Part shown: positions 1 to 10,000 of the stretch, one piece after another
How positions within the stretch are numbered: position 1 is the first letter of the stretch
Layout: each line of letters begins with the position of its first letter
Source of the DNA: Planctomycetota bacterium
GTDB taxonomy: Bacteria > Planctomycetota > UBA1135 > GCA-002686595
DNA: 64,000 nucleotides
Reading direction: 5' to 3'
Assembly: GCA_029259635.1 (NCBI GenBank)
Contig: JAJDEU010000013.1
Span: 496,001-560,000, forward strand
Program-made: the position numbers and the translations under genes
Notes under the pieces: generated by a model
The model's database searches: none
What the model was told of the DNA's origin: nothing
What the model saw: the letters and a program-made list of their open reading frames with translations, nothing else

Positions 1-469
1 CTCGCAACTTGCGCGCTTGACGCCGCGTGAGAAAGCGTTCCAGTCGACCGCGTGCGTCCAGCAGTCGAAGCACGATCTCGGGTGTCCGGTTCGTCCAGCC
101 CAGAATCACGACGTGCTCCTTCATCGAGATGGGAGTCAGGCCGCTCTCGAGCTTGCGCAGAGTTCCGGAGAGCCACTGCGTCATGATCGCGATCAGCGAT
201 CCCATGAAGATCACGTAGCCGAGGATCGTGACAACGGTGGACACAACCCGCAGGATCACGCCCTCGTCGTCGCCCAAATATCCCGGGTCGGTGAGTCGCA
301 GAAACGCCCACCAGATCGCCTCGCCAGGAGCCGCAAACGTCGAAGTCGCGAGCCACGCAACGAGACCGCCGCCGGTCGCAACGAGCACGACCAGGCTTGC
401 CATCAAGAGCAACTGATAGAGGATCCCCTTTTGGATCCAGCGTTCGAGGAAGAAGCGCAAGGGCGTCAT
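1..469 (-). CDS. CASTOR/POLLUX-like ion channel, N-terminal part (cut by window edge)
   Basis: The frame is open through the left edge, so only the first 156 residues are visible. It starts MTPLRFFLERWIQKG, has one membrane helix near residues 20-45, then a pore-like stretch around residues 50-75 (WWAFLRLTDPGYLGDD), a second helix near 80-100 (VVSTVVTILGYVIFMGSL), and then LSGTLRKLESG and HVVILGWTNRTPEIV. The last piece is the start of a TrkA-N/RCK-like nucleotide-binding fold. This order, pore followed by a cytoplasmic RCK domain, is that of the CASTOR/POLLUX family of cation channels, which is an established family pattern. The gene lies 51 bp downstream of an MscS channel on the same strand, so co-transcription is likely. 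The function is inferred from half a protein, and the ion selectivity is unknown. Confidence 0.75.
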   Translation of the reverse strand, partial: MTPLRFFLERWIQKGILYQLLLMASLVVLVATGGGLVAWLATSTFAAPGEAIWWAFLRLTDPGYLGDDEGVILRVVSTVVTILGYVIFMGSLIAIMTQWLSGTLRKLESGLTPISMKEHVVILGWTNRTPEIVLRLLDARGRLERFLTRRQARKLR

Positions 470-520
470 GCTACGAACTCCAGTTAGCCGGTGATACGGA
501 TACGTGGAGACCTCGACGAC

Positions 521-1396
521 TCAGCGCGCGTCGGGGCCAGCTGCGGACTTCGTGACATGGACCGGCAGGGGCCCGGTCGCCAACCCGGCATAGAGCGTGC
601 GATGCGGGAAGGGAATCTCGATGCCCTCCTCGTCGAACCGCGACTTGACGGTCGCGGCGACCGTATTACGCAGCTCCAGGTAGTTTTCCTTGGTAGCCCA
701 AATCGAGAACTGGAGGTTGACCGAGGAATCCCCGAATCCCTGAAAAATGATCAGGGGAGCGGGCTCCTCGAGGCACAGCGGATTCTTGTCCGCGATTCCG
801 AGCAGGACCTCGCGGACGCGCTCGATGTCCTCTTTATAGGCGACGCCGACCTGCAGGTCGTAGCGCCGGATGGGGAAGCGTGAGAGCGTGCGCACCTCGG
901 TTTTGATGACGGTTTCGTTCGGAATGCGAACGAAGATGTTGTCGAAGGTCCGCAGGTTGATGGAGAGCAGGTCAATTGAGAGGACCTCGCCCGTCGTGCC
1001 TCCGATCTGAACAATATCGCCGACCGAGAACGGGCGCTCACCCAAGAGGAAGAGACCGCTGATAATGTTCGAAGCAGAGGTTTGAGAGGCGAAGCCCAGC
1101 GCGACGGTGAGAAGACCCGCTGCGCCCAAGAGAACCGTCAAACTGAAATTCAGCTGATGAAGGGCCAACGCCAGCGTCGCGAGGATTCCCAGATAGAACA
1201 AGCCTCGCTGGAGCAGCATGCTCGACTGTTTACCGAGCGGCTCACTCGTAAAGCTGCCGACCTTCCTCGATACGAGGCGCGAAAGTACGAAGCCCAAGAT
1301 CAGCACGACGGCGGCCTCGAACCAATCGAGCGCCGTGACCTGTTCGTACCACAGCATCGGCGGCGCCGTCTTCTCGAGCTCTTCGACGAGGGTCAT
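521..1396 (-). CDS. Small-conductance mechanosensitive channel, MscS family
   Basis: A 291-residue inner-membrane channel of about the usual MscS length. Hydrophobic helices lie near residues 27-45 and 62-85. The pore helix (about 90-122) contains LLGAAGLLTVALGFASQT, rich in small residues as in MscS TM3, and is followed by NIISGLFLL and the beta-domain motif ERPFSVGDIVQIGG. The rest is the typical cytoplasmic vestibule (RTFDNIFVRIPN; FPIRRYDLQVGVAY; EEGIEIPFPHRTL). It should open under membrane tension and release solutes on hypo-osmotic shock. It lies 6 bp after a DUF432-like gene and 51 bp before the CASTOR/POLLUX-like channel, all on the minus strand, so the three probably form one operon. 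A second, much larger MscS-type protein is encoded at 7.0-10.5 kb. Confidence 0.92.
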   Translation of the reverse strand: MTLVEELEKTAPPMLWYEQVTALDWFEAAVVLILGFVLSRLVSRKVGSFTSEPLGKQSSMLLQRGLFYLGILATLALALHQLNFSLTVLLGAAGLLTVALGFASQTSASNIISGLFLLGERPFSVGDIVQIGGTTGEVLSIDLLSINLRTFDNIFVRIPNETVIKTEVRTLSRFPIRRYDLQVGVAYKEDIERVREVLLGIADKNPLCLEEPAPLIIFQGFGDSSVNLQFSIWATKENYLELRNTVAATVKSRFDEEGIEIPFPHRTLYAGLATGPLPVHVTKSAAGPDAR

Positions 1397-1402
1397 GGTC
1401 GT

Positions 1403-2233
1403 TTAGTATCCGCTCTCGAACAGTCCGCCAAAGACGAGCGATGCGAAGCTTCGTCCCTGTGAATCACGAGGCGCAGACACCGTCTTCGCCTTCCCGGCCA
1501 TGCGAGGCGGCCCCTTGCCGAGCGACACCTCCGAGAGATCTCCATCGTCGTCGTACCGGACCGTGACGTGCTCCGTCCAGAGCAAGCCCGTTGGCGACAC
1601 GAAGAGCGACAGTTGCGGCGCGGGTAAGGAGAACCGCTCGAGGGCAAGATTCGACTCCGAAGCATTCTTGACCTCGATACAGCTCACCGCTCGATGGGGC
1701 AGCACCGACAAATCTTCGAGCCGGCGGCGCAGGCGTGTTCTCAGGGCGTAGCTCAACACGCCGCGCGTATTCGAGCCGAACCAAGTATCGGACGGGCGAG
1801 TACACGCGACTTCTGCGAGGTCGACCTTACCCGCGCGCAATCGAATCCAGAGCGGCGTGCTGACGAACAGCTCGATGGACTGACCCGGAGGCACGAAAAA
1901 GGGAACCGCTGGGCGGGCGACGATCGGTCGATCGGCCAGTGCGGGTACCAACTCAATCGCGCCTTCGGTGCGTCCATATCCAAAGCGCGCGAGCTCTTCG
2001 GGAAGCTCCGGCGTGGATTCATCGGGCATCGGAACTTCGACGAAGAGCGAGCTGTCGAGAGTGTCGTCACCGCGGCTCATACCGTAGCGCCAGTCGAGCG
2101 CCGTTCGACGAACCCACAGGTCGAGCGACCCGATCCGCCAGCGGCCTGCCTGGTCCTCGGCGAGCTCGAACTTGCCCCACCACTTCGCTCCGGTTGAGGG
2201 GAGCGATTCCCTCGAAGGGATCGCTTCAGTCAT
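1403..2233 (-). CDS. DUF432-like protein
   Basis: A 276-residue soluble protein with no signal peptide or membrane helix. Its middle part (PFFVPPGQSIELFVSTPLWIRL, then CTRPSDTWFGSNTRGVLSYALRTR) matches my memory of the DUF432 family, whose biochemical role is unknown. I chose the ATG at 2233 (MTEAIPSRE). The open frame continues upstream, but that part would overlap the divergent gene that starts at 2402. The stop is 6 bp from the start of the MscS gene, so the two are surely co-transcribed, which suggests a role as a partner or regulator of the channel. That partnership is inference from position only. Confidence 0.65.
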   Translation of the reverse strand: MTEAIPSRESLPSTGAKWWGKFELAEDQAGRWRIGSLDLWVRRTALDWRYGMSRGDDTLDSSLFVEVPMPDESTPELPEELARFGYGRTEGAIELVPALADRPIVARPAVPFFVPPGQSIELFVSTPLWIRLRAGKVDLAEVACTRPSDTWFGSNTRGVLSYALRTRLRRRLEDLSVLPHRAVSCIEVKNASESNLALERFSLPAPQLSLFVSPTGLLWTEHVTVRYDDDGDLSEVSLGKGPPRMAGKAKTVSAPRDSQGRSFASLVFGGLFESGY

Positions 2234-2401
2234 GGGAATGGGAATACCGCTTCCCACCACTGAACACAAGTACCTGAGGCAACTACCGAACGTCCGTGGG
2301 ATGCCGACTTTCAGGTGCTCGCCCGGCGGTCCTGTTCGCGGCGCCTGAGGGGCAATTGCTGTGAGCTCTCGTACAACAGTAAAATCCCGCCGCGAATCCA
2401 C

Positions 2402-3661
2402 ATGAATCCCGAGCAAATACGAGAAGCAGCACGAGCCCTGCGCACGATCGAATCCGGCGTGCGTGTATTGCGCAGCATCAGCTGGAGCTCTGCCGTCAAA
2501 GTGGACTTCTTTGCGCGCGGCGCCAGAGAGCTCCCGCAGGTGAGCTACGACACCTTCGATTCGAGCTCCGTGCACGCACAGTTGCATGAGGTTCTTTCGA
2601 AAATCGAGGGGGACTCGTCGATCGCCAACTGGCTTCGCCGCGGCGCCAGCGCGATCGGTGCCTCGGCCGAACTGATCGCCTCGGCGGGCACGACGAACTT
2701 TCTGGAACACAGCGCCAAGCTCTTCGGCGTACCGACCAGCGAGCAAGGTGGAACCACCGCGCTCGCTCTGGCGCAGAGCGTGGAGAGCCTCTGCGACGAA
2801 ACCTCCGGCTTGGATCTCGGCGCTCCGCCCGACGCCTGCCACCTAGCAGACGGCGTCGCGCAGCGCCTCCGCGAGGCTTGCGTCAAGCTCTTCGGTGAGG
2901 AAGCCCCGGAGGTGCTCGTGGTCGAGGAGCTCTCGGCGAACGCGCTGGCCGGACCGCGACGGATTCAGGTCAGACGCGACGCCTGCTTTACCGATCGCGA
3001 CGTGCTGCAGCTCATCCAACACGAGGCCTATGTCCACGTCTGCACGTCCCTGAACGGACGCCACCAAACGGAGCTTCCGCTTCTAGCCGCGTCCCACGCC
3101 GGCACCACTCGCACACAGGAAGGACTCGCCGTCTTCGCCGAGTTCATCACCGGGACACTCGATCCCGACCGCTTTCGGCGACTGGCCGATCGTGTTCTCG
3201 CGATTCAAATGGCCATCGATGGAGCTGACTTTCTCGACGTCTTCCGTTTCTTCCAAAACCGCAACCTGTCGGAGGATCAGTCCTTCGAGAACTCCCGTCG
3301 CGTCTTCCGTGGTGGGGTCTTGTCGGGCGGCGCCCCATTCACCAAAGATGCCGTCTACCTCGACGGTTTCTTGCGCGTCACCAATTTCCTGCGAGCCGTC
3401 GTCGCGGAGGGTCGCTCCGACTGTCTTCCGTTGATCTTCTGCGGCAAACTCGACATTGAGGACGTTCCCGCGCTGGCGCAGCTAACCGAACTGGGGCTCT
3501 GCACCGGTCCCAAATTCCTTCCCCCGTGGGCGAGCGACCGTCGCTTCCTCGTGACCTATCTCAGCTATTCGAAGTTCTTGAGCTCGGTCCGCCTCGACGA
3601 TCACCGCGAGCATTACAGGGCCCTTCTCGAGCACACTCCACTTGCGAGCCCCGTGGGCTGA
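2402..3661 (+). CDS. QEGLA-motif metallopeptidase (DUF1704-like)
   Basis: A 419-residue protein starting MNPEQIREAARALRTIESG. It contains HEAYVH at residues 207-212, an HExxxH zinc site, followed by the diagnostic TQEGLAVFAE with QEGLA at 239-243. These define the family annotated as flavohemoglobin expression-modulating QEGLA-motif proteins or DUF1704, related to the tyrosine carboxypeptidase MATCAP/KIAA0895L. The family is a predicted zinc carboxypeptidase; the substrate here is unknown. The frame extends 29 codons upstream, but I place the start at the ATG at 2402. The gene is divergent from the DUF432-MscS operon and heads a plus-strand run with aspartoacylase-like, RimK-like and RimB-like genes, which suggests it removes residues added by the ligase. 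That last step is inference. Confidence 0.85.
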   Translation: MNPEQIREAARALRTIESGVRVLRSISWSSAVKVDFFARGARELPQVSYDTFDSSSVHAQLHEVLSKIEGDSSIANWLRRGASAIGASAELIASAGTTNFLEHSAKLFGVPTSEQGGTTALALAQSVESLCDETSGLDLGAPPDACHLADGVAQRLREACVKLFGEEAPEVLVVEELSANALAGPRRIQVRRDACFTDRDVLQLIQHEAYVHVCTSLNGRHQTELPLLAASHAGTTRTQEGLAVFAEFITGTLDPDRFRRLADRVLAIQMAIDGADFLDVFRFFQNRNLSEDQSFENSRRVFRGGVLSGGAPFTKDAVYLDGFLRVTNFLRAVVAEGRSDCLPLIFCGKLDIEDVPALAQLTELGLCTGPKFLPPWASDRRFLVTYLSYSKFLSSVRLDDHREHYRALLEHTPLASPVG

Positions 3662-3721
3662 AACTGACGGCTGAGGGGAAATGTGTAAGTCCGGGAGCCC
3701 GGGCGCTGCTAATCTGACACC

Positions 3722-3775
3722 ATGAGAACCCCCGCTGAAGTCCAGATGATGACGCCTCAAGAGCGTGCCGCGTGA
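3722..3775 (+). CDS. Possible 17-codon leader ORF coupled to the next gene
   Basis: ATG at 3722 opens a frame that reads MRTPAEVQMMTPQERAA and stops at TGA (3773-3775). This stop overlaps the GTG start of the aspartoacylase-like gene at 3772. Such an overlap often gives translational coupling. It could equally be chance, since the peptide matches nothing I know and 17 codons is short. A frameshift that cut off a true N-terminus is a third possibility. Confidence 0.3.
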   Translation: MRTPAEVQMMTPQERAA

Positions 3776-4788
3776 AGCGCGAACCCTTTGTCCTCAGCGG
3801 AGTCGACGTTGCGCCGGGCACTCGAGAGACGATCTTCATTCCGGTTTCCCGACGCTACACGGCGGGTGAAGTCTCGCTGCCGGTCAGCGTCATTCACGGC
3901 CGTAAGGACGGCCCGCGACTGTTCGTCAGCGCCGCGATTCACGGCGACGAAATCAACGGCGTCGAGATCGTGAGACGACTCTTGAAGCGCTCGAAACTCG
4001 ACCGGCTCCACGGAACCCTCATCGCCATTCCCGTCGTCAACGTCTACGGCTTCGTGGCACAGACGCGCTACCTGCCCGATCGGCGCGACCTGAACCGGTG
4101 TTTCCCGGGCTCCGCAAAGGGCTCACTCGCAGCTCGACTGGCGAACACCTTCATCGAAGAAGTTGTGAAGAAGGCGACCCACGGAATCGATTTGCATACG
4201 GGTTCGTTGCATCGCACCAACCTGCCGCAGATCCGAGCGACCTTGGACTCCCCCGGGAGCGAAAAACTAGCGCGCAGCTTCGGTGCGCCCGTGATTCTCG
4301 ATGCAGCTCTGCGAGAGGGATCGCTTCGTCACGCGGTCGCGGAGCTAGGCGTGCCGATGGTTGTCTACGAGGCGGGCGAGGCGCTGCGCTTCGACGAGCT
4401 CGCCATCAAAGCCGGCGAGCGCGGCGTACTCTCGGTCATGCGCAACCTCGGAATGCTGCCGGCACTTAAGTCAAAGAAGAGGAGCGTCGAGCCCTTCGTC
4501 GCACACGGGAGTACCTGGGTGCGCGCGCCAGAGAGCGGCATCCTCGTCACGCGCCTGAAGCTCGGAGACCGCGTCGAAAAGGGCGAGAAACTTGGCACGA
4601 TCTCCGATCCGCTTGCGGAGGAAGAAACCCTCGTAATTTCCCCGACCGCAGGCGTCGTGATCGGACGGACGAATTTGCCGCTCATGAACGAGGGCGACGC
4701 GATTTTTCATATTGGCGTTTTCGAACGCCTAGATCCTGCGGCGAACGAAGTCGACTTCTTTCAGGATGAACTCAATCCCGAGACGTGA
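3772..4788 (+). CDS. Succinylglutamate desuccinylase/aspartoacylase-family amidohydrolase
   Basis: A 338-residue zinc-dependent deacylase-like enzyme. The first zinc motif is AAIHGDEINGVEI (H57, E60) and the third ligand is in GIDLHTG (H142), as expected for the AstE/AspA family. R and N residues for substrate binding follow in DRRDLNRCFPG. The C-terminal part (about 235-320, GSTWVRAPESGILVTRL...GDRVEKGEKLG) is a lipoyl/biotinyl-like beta-barrel often found in this subfamily. Family members hydrolyse N-acyl amino acids; the exact acyl group is not deducible. The start is GTG at 3772, overlapped by the stop of a tiny upstream ORF. The gene lies 60 bp before the RimK-type ligase, with which it probably acts on one amino-acid conjugate. 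Confidence 0.88.
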   Translation: MKREPFVLSGVDVAPGTRETIFIPVSRRYTAGEVSLPVSVIHGRKDGPRLFVSAAIHGDEINGVEIVRRLLKRSKLDRLHGTLIAIPVVNVYGFVAQTRYLPDRRDLNRCFPGSAKGSLAARLANTFIEEVVKKATHGIDLHTGSLHRTNLPQIRATLDSPGSEKLARSFGAPVILDAALREGSLRHAVAELGVPMVVYEAGEALRFDELAIKAGERGVLSVMRNLGMLPALKSKKRSVEPFVAHGSTWVRAPESGILVTRLKLGDRVEKGEKLGTISDPLAEEETLVISPTAGVVIGRTNLPLMNEGDAIFHIGVFERLDPAANEVDFFQDELNPET

Positions 4789-4847
4789 CGCGCTAGCGCC
4801 CGATTCGATCCGATAGCTCCCCCTTCCAGCATGCGAGAACACAAGTC

Positions 4848-6074
4848 ATGAAAATCGGAATCCTTTCCTGCAGTCCGAACTGCTACAGCACGCGCCGTCT
4901 CAAAGAAGCCGCGTTGTCGCGCGGGCACAAAGTCACGGTCCTGAACACGCTGCGATTCACTATCGACCTCGACAAGGGGACGCCCGACCTCTTCTATCGC
5001 GGCAAAAGCCTGTCGTCCTACGATGTCATCATCCCGCGTATCGGGGCATCGATCACTTACTTCGGTACGGCTGTCGTCCGACAGTTCGAACAGATGGAAG
5101 TATTCTGCATGAACGGCGCGACGGGGATTACGAACTCGCGCGACAAATTACGTTCCCTGCAAATTCTCTCGCGTCACGACATTGGTATTCCAGCAACGGA
5201 GTTCGTCAAGGACCGCACGGATGTGCTGCCCGCGATCGAACGAGTTGGCGGCGCGCCAGTAATCATCAAGCTGCTCGAAGGCACTCAGGGCGTTGGCGTC
5301 ATCCTGGCGGACAACAACAAGATTGCGGAGGCGATCATCGAGACGCTTCACAGCACGCGCCAGAACGTTCTGATTCAGAAGTTCGTCGCGGAGAGTCGGG
5401 GCAAGGACATCCGCGCCTTTGTCGTGGGAGATCGCGTCATCGCTGCCATGCGGCGCGTTGCTCAGGGCGCAGAATTCCGCAGTAACGTTCACCGCGGAGG
5501 ACGCACCGAGTTGGTCGATCTGGAACCGGAATACGAGGAAGCCGCCGTTCGCGCGACTCAAATCATGAACCTGCAGGTGGCCGGAGTAGACATGCTGGAA
5601 AGCAGCACCGGCCCGCAGATTATGGAGGTCAACTCCTCCCCCGGACTCGAAGGCATCGAGGGTGCGACCAAGCTGGACATTGCCGGTGCCATCATGGACT
5701 ACGCGCAGGAGCACGTTCGGTTTCCCGAGCTCGACATCCGTCAACGACTGACGGTTAGCCGCGGGTATGGAGTCAGCGAACTGCACCTTCCCGAAGGCTC
5801 GGAATTCGTGGGCAATACAATCACCGTATCGGGTCTGCGCGAGAAGGACATTGCCGTCCTTGCGCTCTATCGCGGCAACACGGTGATCCCGAATCCGCGA
5901 GACAGCCGGGTGCTCGAGTCCGGTGACCGACTGCTTTGCTTTGGCAAGCGCGAGTCGATGAAGGACCTGATCCCCGAGCGAAGACGCCGGCTCCGCAAAC
6001 GCAAGACAAAGAAGCTCGACACTCAAGTGCCCGCCACTCAACTAGCTGGCGACAGCGAAGCCCCCCCGGCTTAA
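4848..6074 (+). CDS. RimK-type ATP-grasp amino-acid ligase with C-terminal TrkA-C (RCK_C) domain
   Basis: A 408-residue protein. Residues 1 to about 290 are a complete RimK-like ATP-grasp ligase: N-terminal MKIGILSCSPNCYSTRRLKEA, hinge DVIIPRIGASITYFG, NSRDKLRSLQILSRH, nucleotide-binding VIIKLLEGTQGVG, the EFRSNVHRGG loop, and the metal-binding QIMEVNSSPGLEGIE. RimK enzymes add glutamate to protein C-termini or make peptide-like metabolites. Residues about 306-376 (LPEGSEFVGNTITVSGL...VIPNPRDSRVLESGDRLLCFG) are a TrkA-C domain, the ligand-binding regulatory domain of potassium channels and transporters. The tail is basic (RRRRLRKRKTKK). It sits between an aspartoacylase-like gene and a RimB-like protease, and the cluster also encodes three channels. 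The fusion suggests the ligase is gated by a small ligand or ion-linked signal; that is inference. Confidence 0.9.
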   Translation: MKIGILSCSPNCYSTRRLKEAALSRGHKVTVLNTLRFTIDLDKGTPDLFYRGKSLSSYDVIIPRIGASITYFGTAVVRQFEQMEVFCMNGATGITNSRDKLRSLQILSRHDIGIPATEFVKDRTDVLPAIERVGGAPVIIKLLEGTQGVGVILADNNKIAEAIIETLHSTRQNVLIQKFVAESRGKDIRAFVVGDRVIAAMRRVAQGAEFRSNVHRGGRTELVDLEPEYEEAAVRATQIMNLQVAGVDMLESSTGPQIMEVNSSPGLEGIEGATKLDIAGAIMDYAQEHVRFPELDIRQRLTVSRGYGVSELHLPEGSEFVGNTITVSGLREKDIAVLALYRGNTVIPNPRDSRVLESGDRLLCFGKRESMKDLIPERRRRLRKRKTKKLDTQVPATQLAGDSEAPPA

Positions 6075-6262
6075 TTACTGGGAACCGCGGGAGTGAACGC
6101 AATGATCAACGTGGACTCACGCCGCCCGAACGAAACAGCAAACGCGTCCCTTTTCAGAACGGTCGGGGCGGTCACGGGATGCTCTCGGTCTCGTCCGGCT
6201 TGTCGTAGATATCATCGAAGGCAAGGCGGGATTCAGAACCCGAGCGCTATCATGTCCGCCCA

Positions 6263-6760
6263 ATGACCGGATCCAAGAAAAAGCCAGTGGCGCGCGTTCG
6301 AGAACCCGCCCTACTCGGTTGGCGAGAGTGGATCTCGCTCCCCAAGCTCCGAATCGAAACGATCAAGGCGAAGGTCGACACGGGCGCCCGAACGTCGTCG
6401 CTCCACGCCTTCGACATCGAAGAGTTCACCCGCGGGAAGAAGGAGTTCGTCCGATTCGCGATTCACCCCGAACAGCGTAACTCTCGCCATACGGTGAAAG
6501 CGGAGGCGCCGGTATGCGACTGGCGCGAAGTGCGCTCTTCCAGTGGGCAAGTCGAACTCCGGCCCGTCATTCTGACCACGCTCGAAGTCTTCGGGATCCA
6601 GTGGGAAGCCGAATTGACACTTACGCGCCGCGACGAGATGGGCTTTCGCATGCTGCTCGGGCGACAAGCTATTCGCGGCCACTTTCACGTCGATCCCGGG
6701 ACGTCGTTTCTCAACGGCAAGCGCGCCAAGGGAACTCGGCGGCTTCGCAAGCTCGAGTAA
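6263..6760 (+). CDS. RimB-like retropepsin (ATP-dependent zinc protease family)
   Basis: A 165-residue protein with the single aspartyl-protease motif KVDTGARTSSLHAF (catalytic D39), then CDWREVRSSSGQVELRPVILT and the family-typical MGFRMLLGRQAIRG. This is the RimB / Zn_protease (DUF785) family, about 150 residues long, a retropepsin-like fold that works as a dimer. RimB proteins are encoded with RimK ligases and remove or process what RimK adds, which is established for the Rim system. The gap to the upstream rimK-like gene is 188 bp and contains no clear gene. Start ATG at 6263 gives MTGSKKKPVARVREPALLGWREWISLP, with the first strand beginning at the usual GWREW. Confidence 0.9.
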   Translation: MTGSKKKPVARVREPALLGWREWISLPKLRIETIKAKVDTGARTSSLHAFDIEEFTRGKKEFVRFAIHPEQRNSRHTVKAEAPVCDWREVRSSSGQVELRPVILTTLEVFGIQWEAELTLTRRDEMGFRMLLGRQAIRGHFHVDPGTSFLNGKRAKGTRRLRKLE

Positions 6761-7039
6761 ACAAAGCCAGCGTCGCGCGCTCCTTAGAAATCAGAACTGT
6801 TGCCGAGGCGACGGCCTCCGATTCGAGCCTCGATACCCCCTCGTCCGCCTCACCGAGTGCGGACTCCATGGCTCGCAAGACACCGAGAAAAGCGGGGCTT
6901 CAAGTCTCCCATTTCGCCCCTCGTGTTTGCCTGCCGCAGTGTCCATGATGGCGGTGCATAGGCGGCAAGGCGAAGCTCCTCGAAAGCCGGAGGAATCCGA
7001 GAACGCTGCAATGCGAGGCTCCACCCCCAAAAAAGTCGG

Positions 7040-10000
7040 ATGATCCACACCAAGTTGCTGGCTGTCATCGCCTCGGCGACACTGTTCCTTCCTCAAGAAG
7101 CGTGGACGACCGGAGTCGATCGCACGGCTGTCGTCGAGCGCATCAGCTCCCTCGAGGAATCGACCGAGCTAGACCCCGTCGTTCGCGATCAAGCGCTCGA
7201 AAACTATCGGACCGCGCTTTCGACCCTCGACGCGTCAGATGCGAGCTCCGCTCGAGCCGCGGAGCTGACGCAGGAGATCAGTGAAACGGAAGCGCTCGTC
7301 TCCGCGATTCGAGCCGAGCTCGAAGGCAGCTCCGGCGTGCTCCCGTTGCCGGATGGTCGGACCCCTCTCGATGAAATGGAATTGGCGTTGACGAGCGCCG
7401 AGTCGGAGGAGCGCAGCGCGAAGGATGCCGTGGACCGCTGGGAAGCGGAGGGCCGTGTCCGCGCGACGCGGGTGCCCGAGATTCCCGCGGAGCTGGCCGC
7501 GCTGCAGCAGGAACTGACCGAGTTCGACGACGTCTTGCACGCACTCGACGAAGCCCGCCCGGACATCGAACCGGAGCGAGGGCGTCACGTACTGGCGCGC
7601 GCGCGCAGTCAGTCGGCGAGGAGCGAAATCGCTGCGCTCGAAGCCGAGCGGGCGTTCTACGAAGTGCGCCGCGAGGTCTTGCCGCTCCGGCTCGATCGCT
7701 GGGTTCGCCGCCACAATAGTGCCAAGCGCCGCGTTGCCGACCTTCGGGACCTGGTCAACCGAAAGCGTCAGGAGAAGGCCAACGACGCGACCAAAGAGGC
7801 CGCGCAGAAACGGCGCGAGATCGCCGCTCGTCATCCGGAGCTCGCCGCTCTCGCAAAGGAGAACGAGAATCTCGCCACCGCGCGCTCTGGTGCGAAGGGA
7901 CTGTCGGCGGAGCTCGCCGCGTCCGGAGTGGAGCTTCGCCGCGTCGGGGACCAGCTCGATACGCTCGCGGACGAGTTCGCGTCGACCAAGCGCAAGGTCC
8001 TCGTCGCCGGCAACTCTCACCGCATGGGCGAGGCTTTGCGGCGTCAGTTCGAGAAGCTGCCGCGTCCGGTCTCGCTGCGCCGCGAGGCGGAAGCGATTCG
8101 GCAAAGGCTCGCCGACGTCCAGTACGAATTGATCGTCAATCAGGAGGATCGCGATGAGCTTCGCGATCCCACCGAAACGCTCGATTCCCTGATCGCCGAG
8201 ATGGACATCTCCGTGAACGTTGACGACCTCGCCCAGCTGCGCAGCGTCGCTCAGGAGCTGATCGACACCAAACGCTCGCTACTCGACTCTCTCATCCTCG
8301 AGCACGCAGCGCTCTCCGAGAACCTGTTCGCACAGGTCTTCGTTGTGGATGAACTCTCGGCTCTCGCCGGTACCTATCGCAACTACGTCCGGGAGAGGAT
8401 TCTCTGGGTCGCCAGCGTCTCCGGCAATCCCATTCCGAGGCCCGAAGCCTTCGTCGACGCCGTTAGCTGGCTCCTCAATCCGACTTCATGGTCTCGCTCG
8501 CTCACACTCTCGCTCAACGAGTTCCGACGGAGACCCGGAACGACGACCTTGCTACTCGTTCTCGCGCTTACGCTCCTCGTCCTCCGGCGCCGACTGCGCC
8601 GCTCCTCTACCGAAGCGAGTGAGCTCGTCCGCAAGTTTCGTACGGATGCTTTCGGACTCACGATCCGAGAGCTCGTGCGGGTCGTCGCTTTGGCCGCGCC
8701 GCTCCCACTGTTGTGCGGAACTTTCGGGTGGCTACTCACCGTTTCGCCCCAGCAAGACGGACCCGCCCTCGCGGTTGGAAATGGTCTGAGCGCCATCGTC
8801 ACTCCCGTGGCGCTGATCACGTTCCTTCGGTTCGCGATGCGACGACGCGGTCTCTTCGAAGCCCACTTCCGCTGGCCGGCCGCCGCCGTCGAAGAGCTGC
8901 GGTTAACGCTGCACCTGTTGGCCATCACGTTCCTTCCGATGCTGCTGATCGTCAAGACGCTCCACGCGCAGCCCGACGCCTCGCGAGACGATTCGCTCGG
9001 CCGACTCGGTTTCATTCTCGCGTGTATCGCCGCGTCTTCCTGTGCATGGCGAATCGCTCGACGGTCGAGCGCGATCAGTGCCATCCTCACGGGCGAGGGC
9101 TCCTCGACCTTCCTTCGTCGCAGGGGCATCGTCGTCGGAACCCTGACGGTGTTCACTCCCGTGATCCTCAGCATCGTCGCGGCTGTCGGGTACTATTACA
9201 CGGCGCTGCAGTTGTCCGGACGGATCTCCGACACGCTCGAGCTCTCGGTGGGAATGCTCCTCTTGTACTCGCTCCTCTTGCGCTGGCTATTCCTGACCCG
9301 CAGGAAGCTCGCCGTGGAGCAAGGCCGCCAACGGGTGAAAGCTCGGGAAGAGGCGGCGGAGAGTGGCACGGGCGGCGAGATCAGTGCCGATCTCGTCGAG
9401 GAAGACCTGCTCGATCTTCCCGCCGTAGACGCTCAAACCCGGCGCATGTTCCGAAGCGCCGTAGCCGTCATTTTATCGTTCGGGATTTACTTCATCTGGG
9501 CGGACCAGATGCCGGCGCTTCGCATCCTCGAGAGGATCCAACTCTGGCCTACGGTGGATCTCGTCTCGGTGGAAGAAGCCGAGACGAGCGCGACGGTACC
9601 CCTAGTCGAGAGCTCTCCCGATGAACTGCCGTCCGTAACGCCGTACGCGACACAGCCCACCGAAAACGGCCCGGTCGAGGAGTCGGCAGCAATCGCCCCG
9701 ATTACGCTTGCCGACGTCATCCTGTCGATTCTGCTGGGATTGCTCACTCTGATCGCGGCGCGAAATTTCCCGGGCCTGTTGGAGATGGCCCTGCTGCAGC
9801 GGTTGCCCCTCGATGGCGGGCTGCGCTTTGCGATCAGCACGCTGTTCCGGTACACCATCTTGATCTTGGGAGCATCAGCGGCCCTCGGCGCACTCGGCGT
9901 CGGATGGACGAGTGTTCAGTGGTTGGCGGCTGCGTTCACGTTCGGGCTCGCGTTCGGACTCCAAGAGATCTTCGCGAACTTCGTGTCCGGTCTCATCATC

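Noticed and set aside
5148..6041. Open frame of 297 codons on the minus strand
   Set aside because: It is opposite the RimK-type ligase with its clear ATP-grasp and TrkA-C motifs; no signal in the frame itself.
6102..6265. 54-codon plus-strand frame ending in an overlap with the RimB-like start
   Set aside because: The peptide is low in similarity to anything, arginine- and serine-rich, and probably a chance frame.
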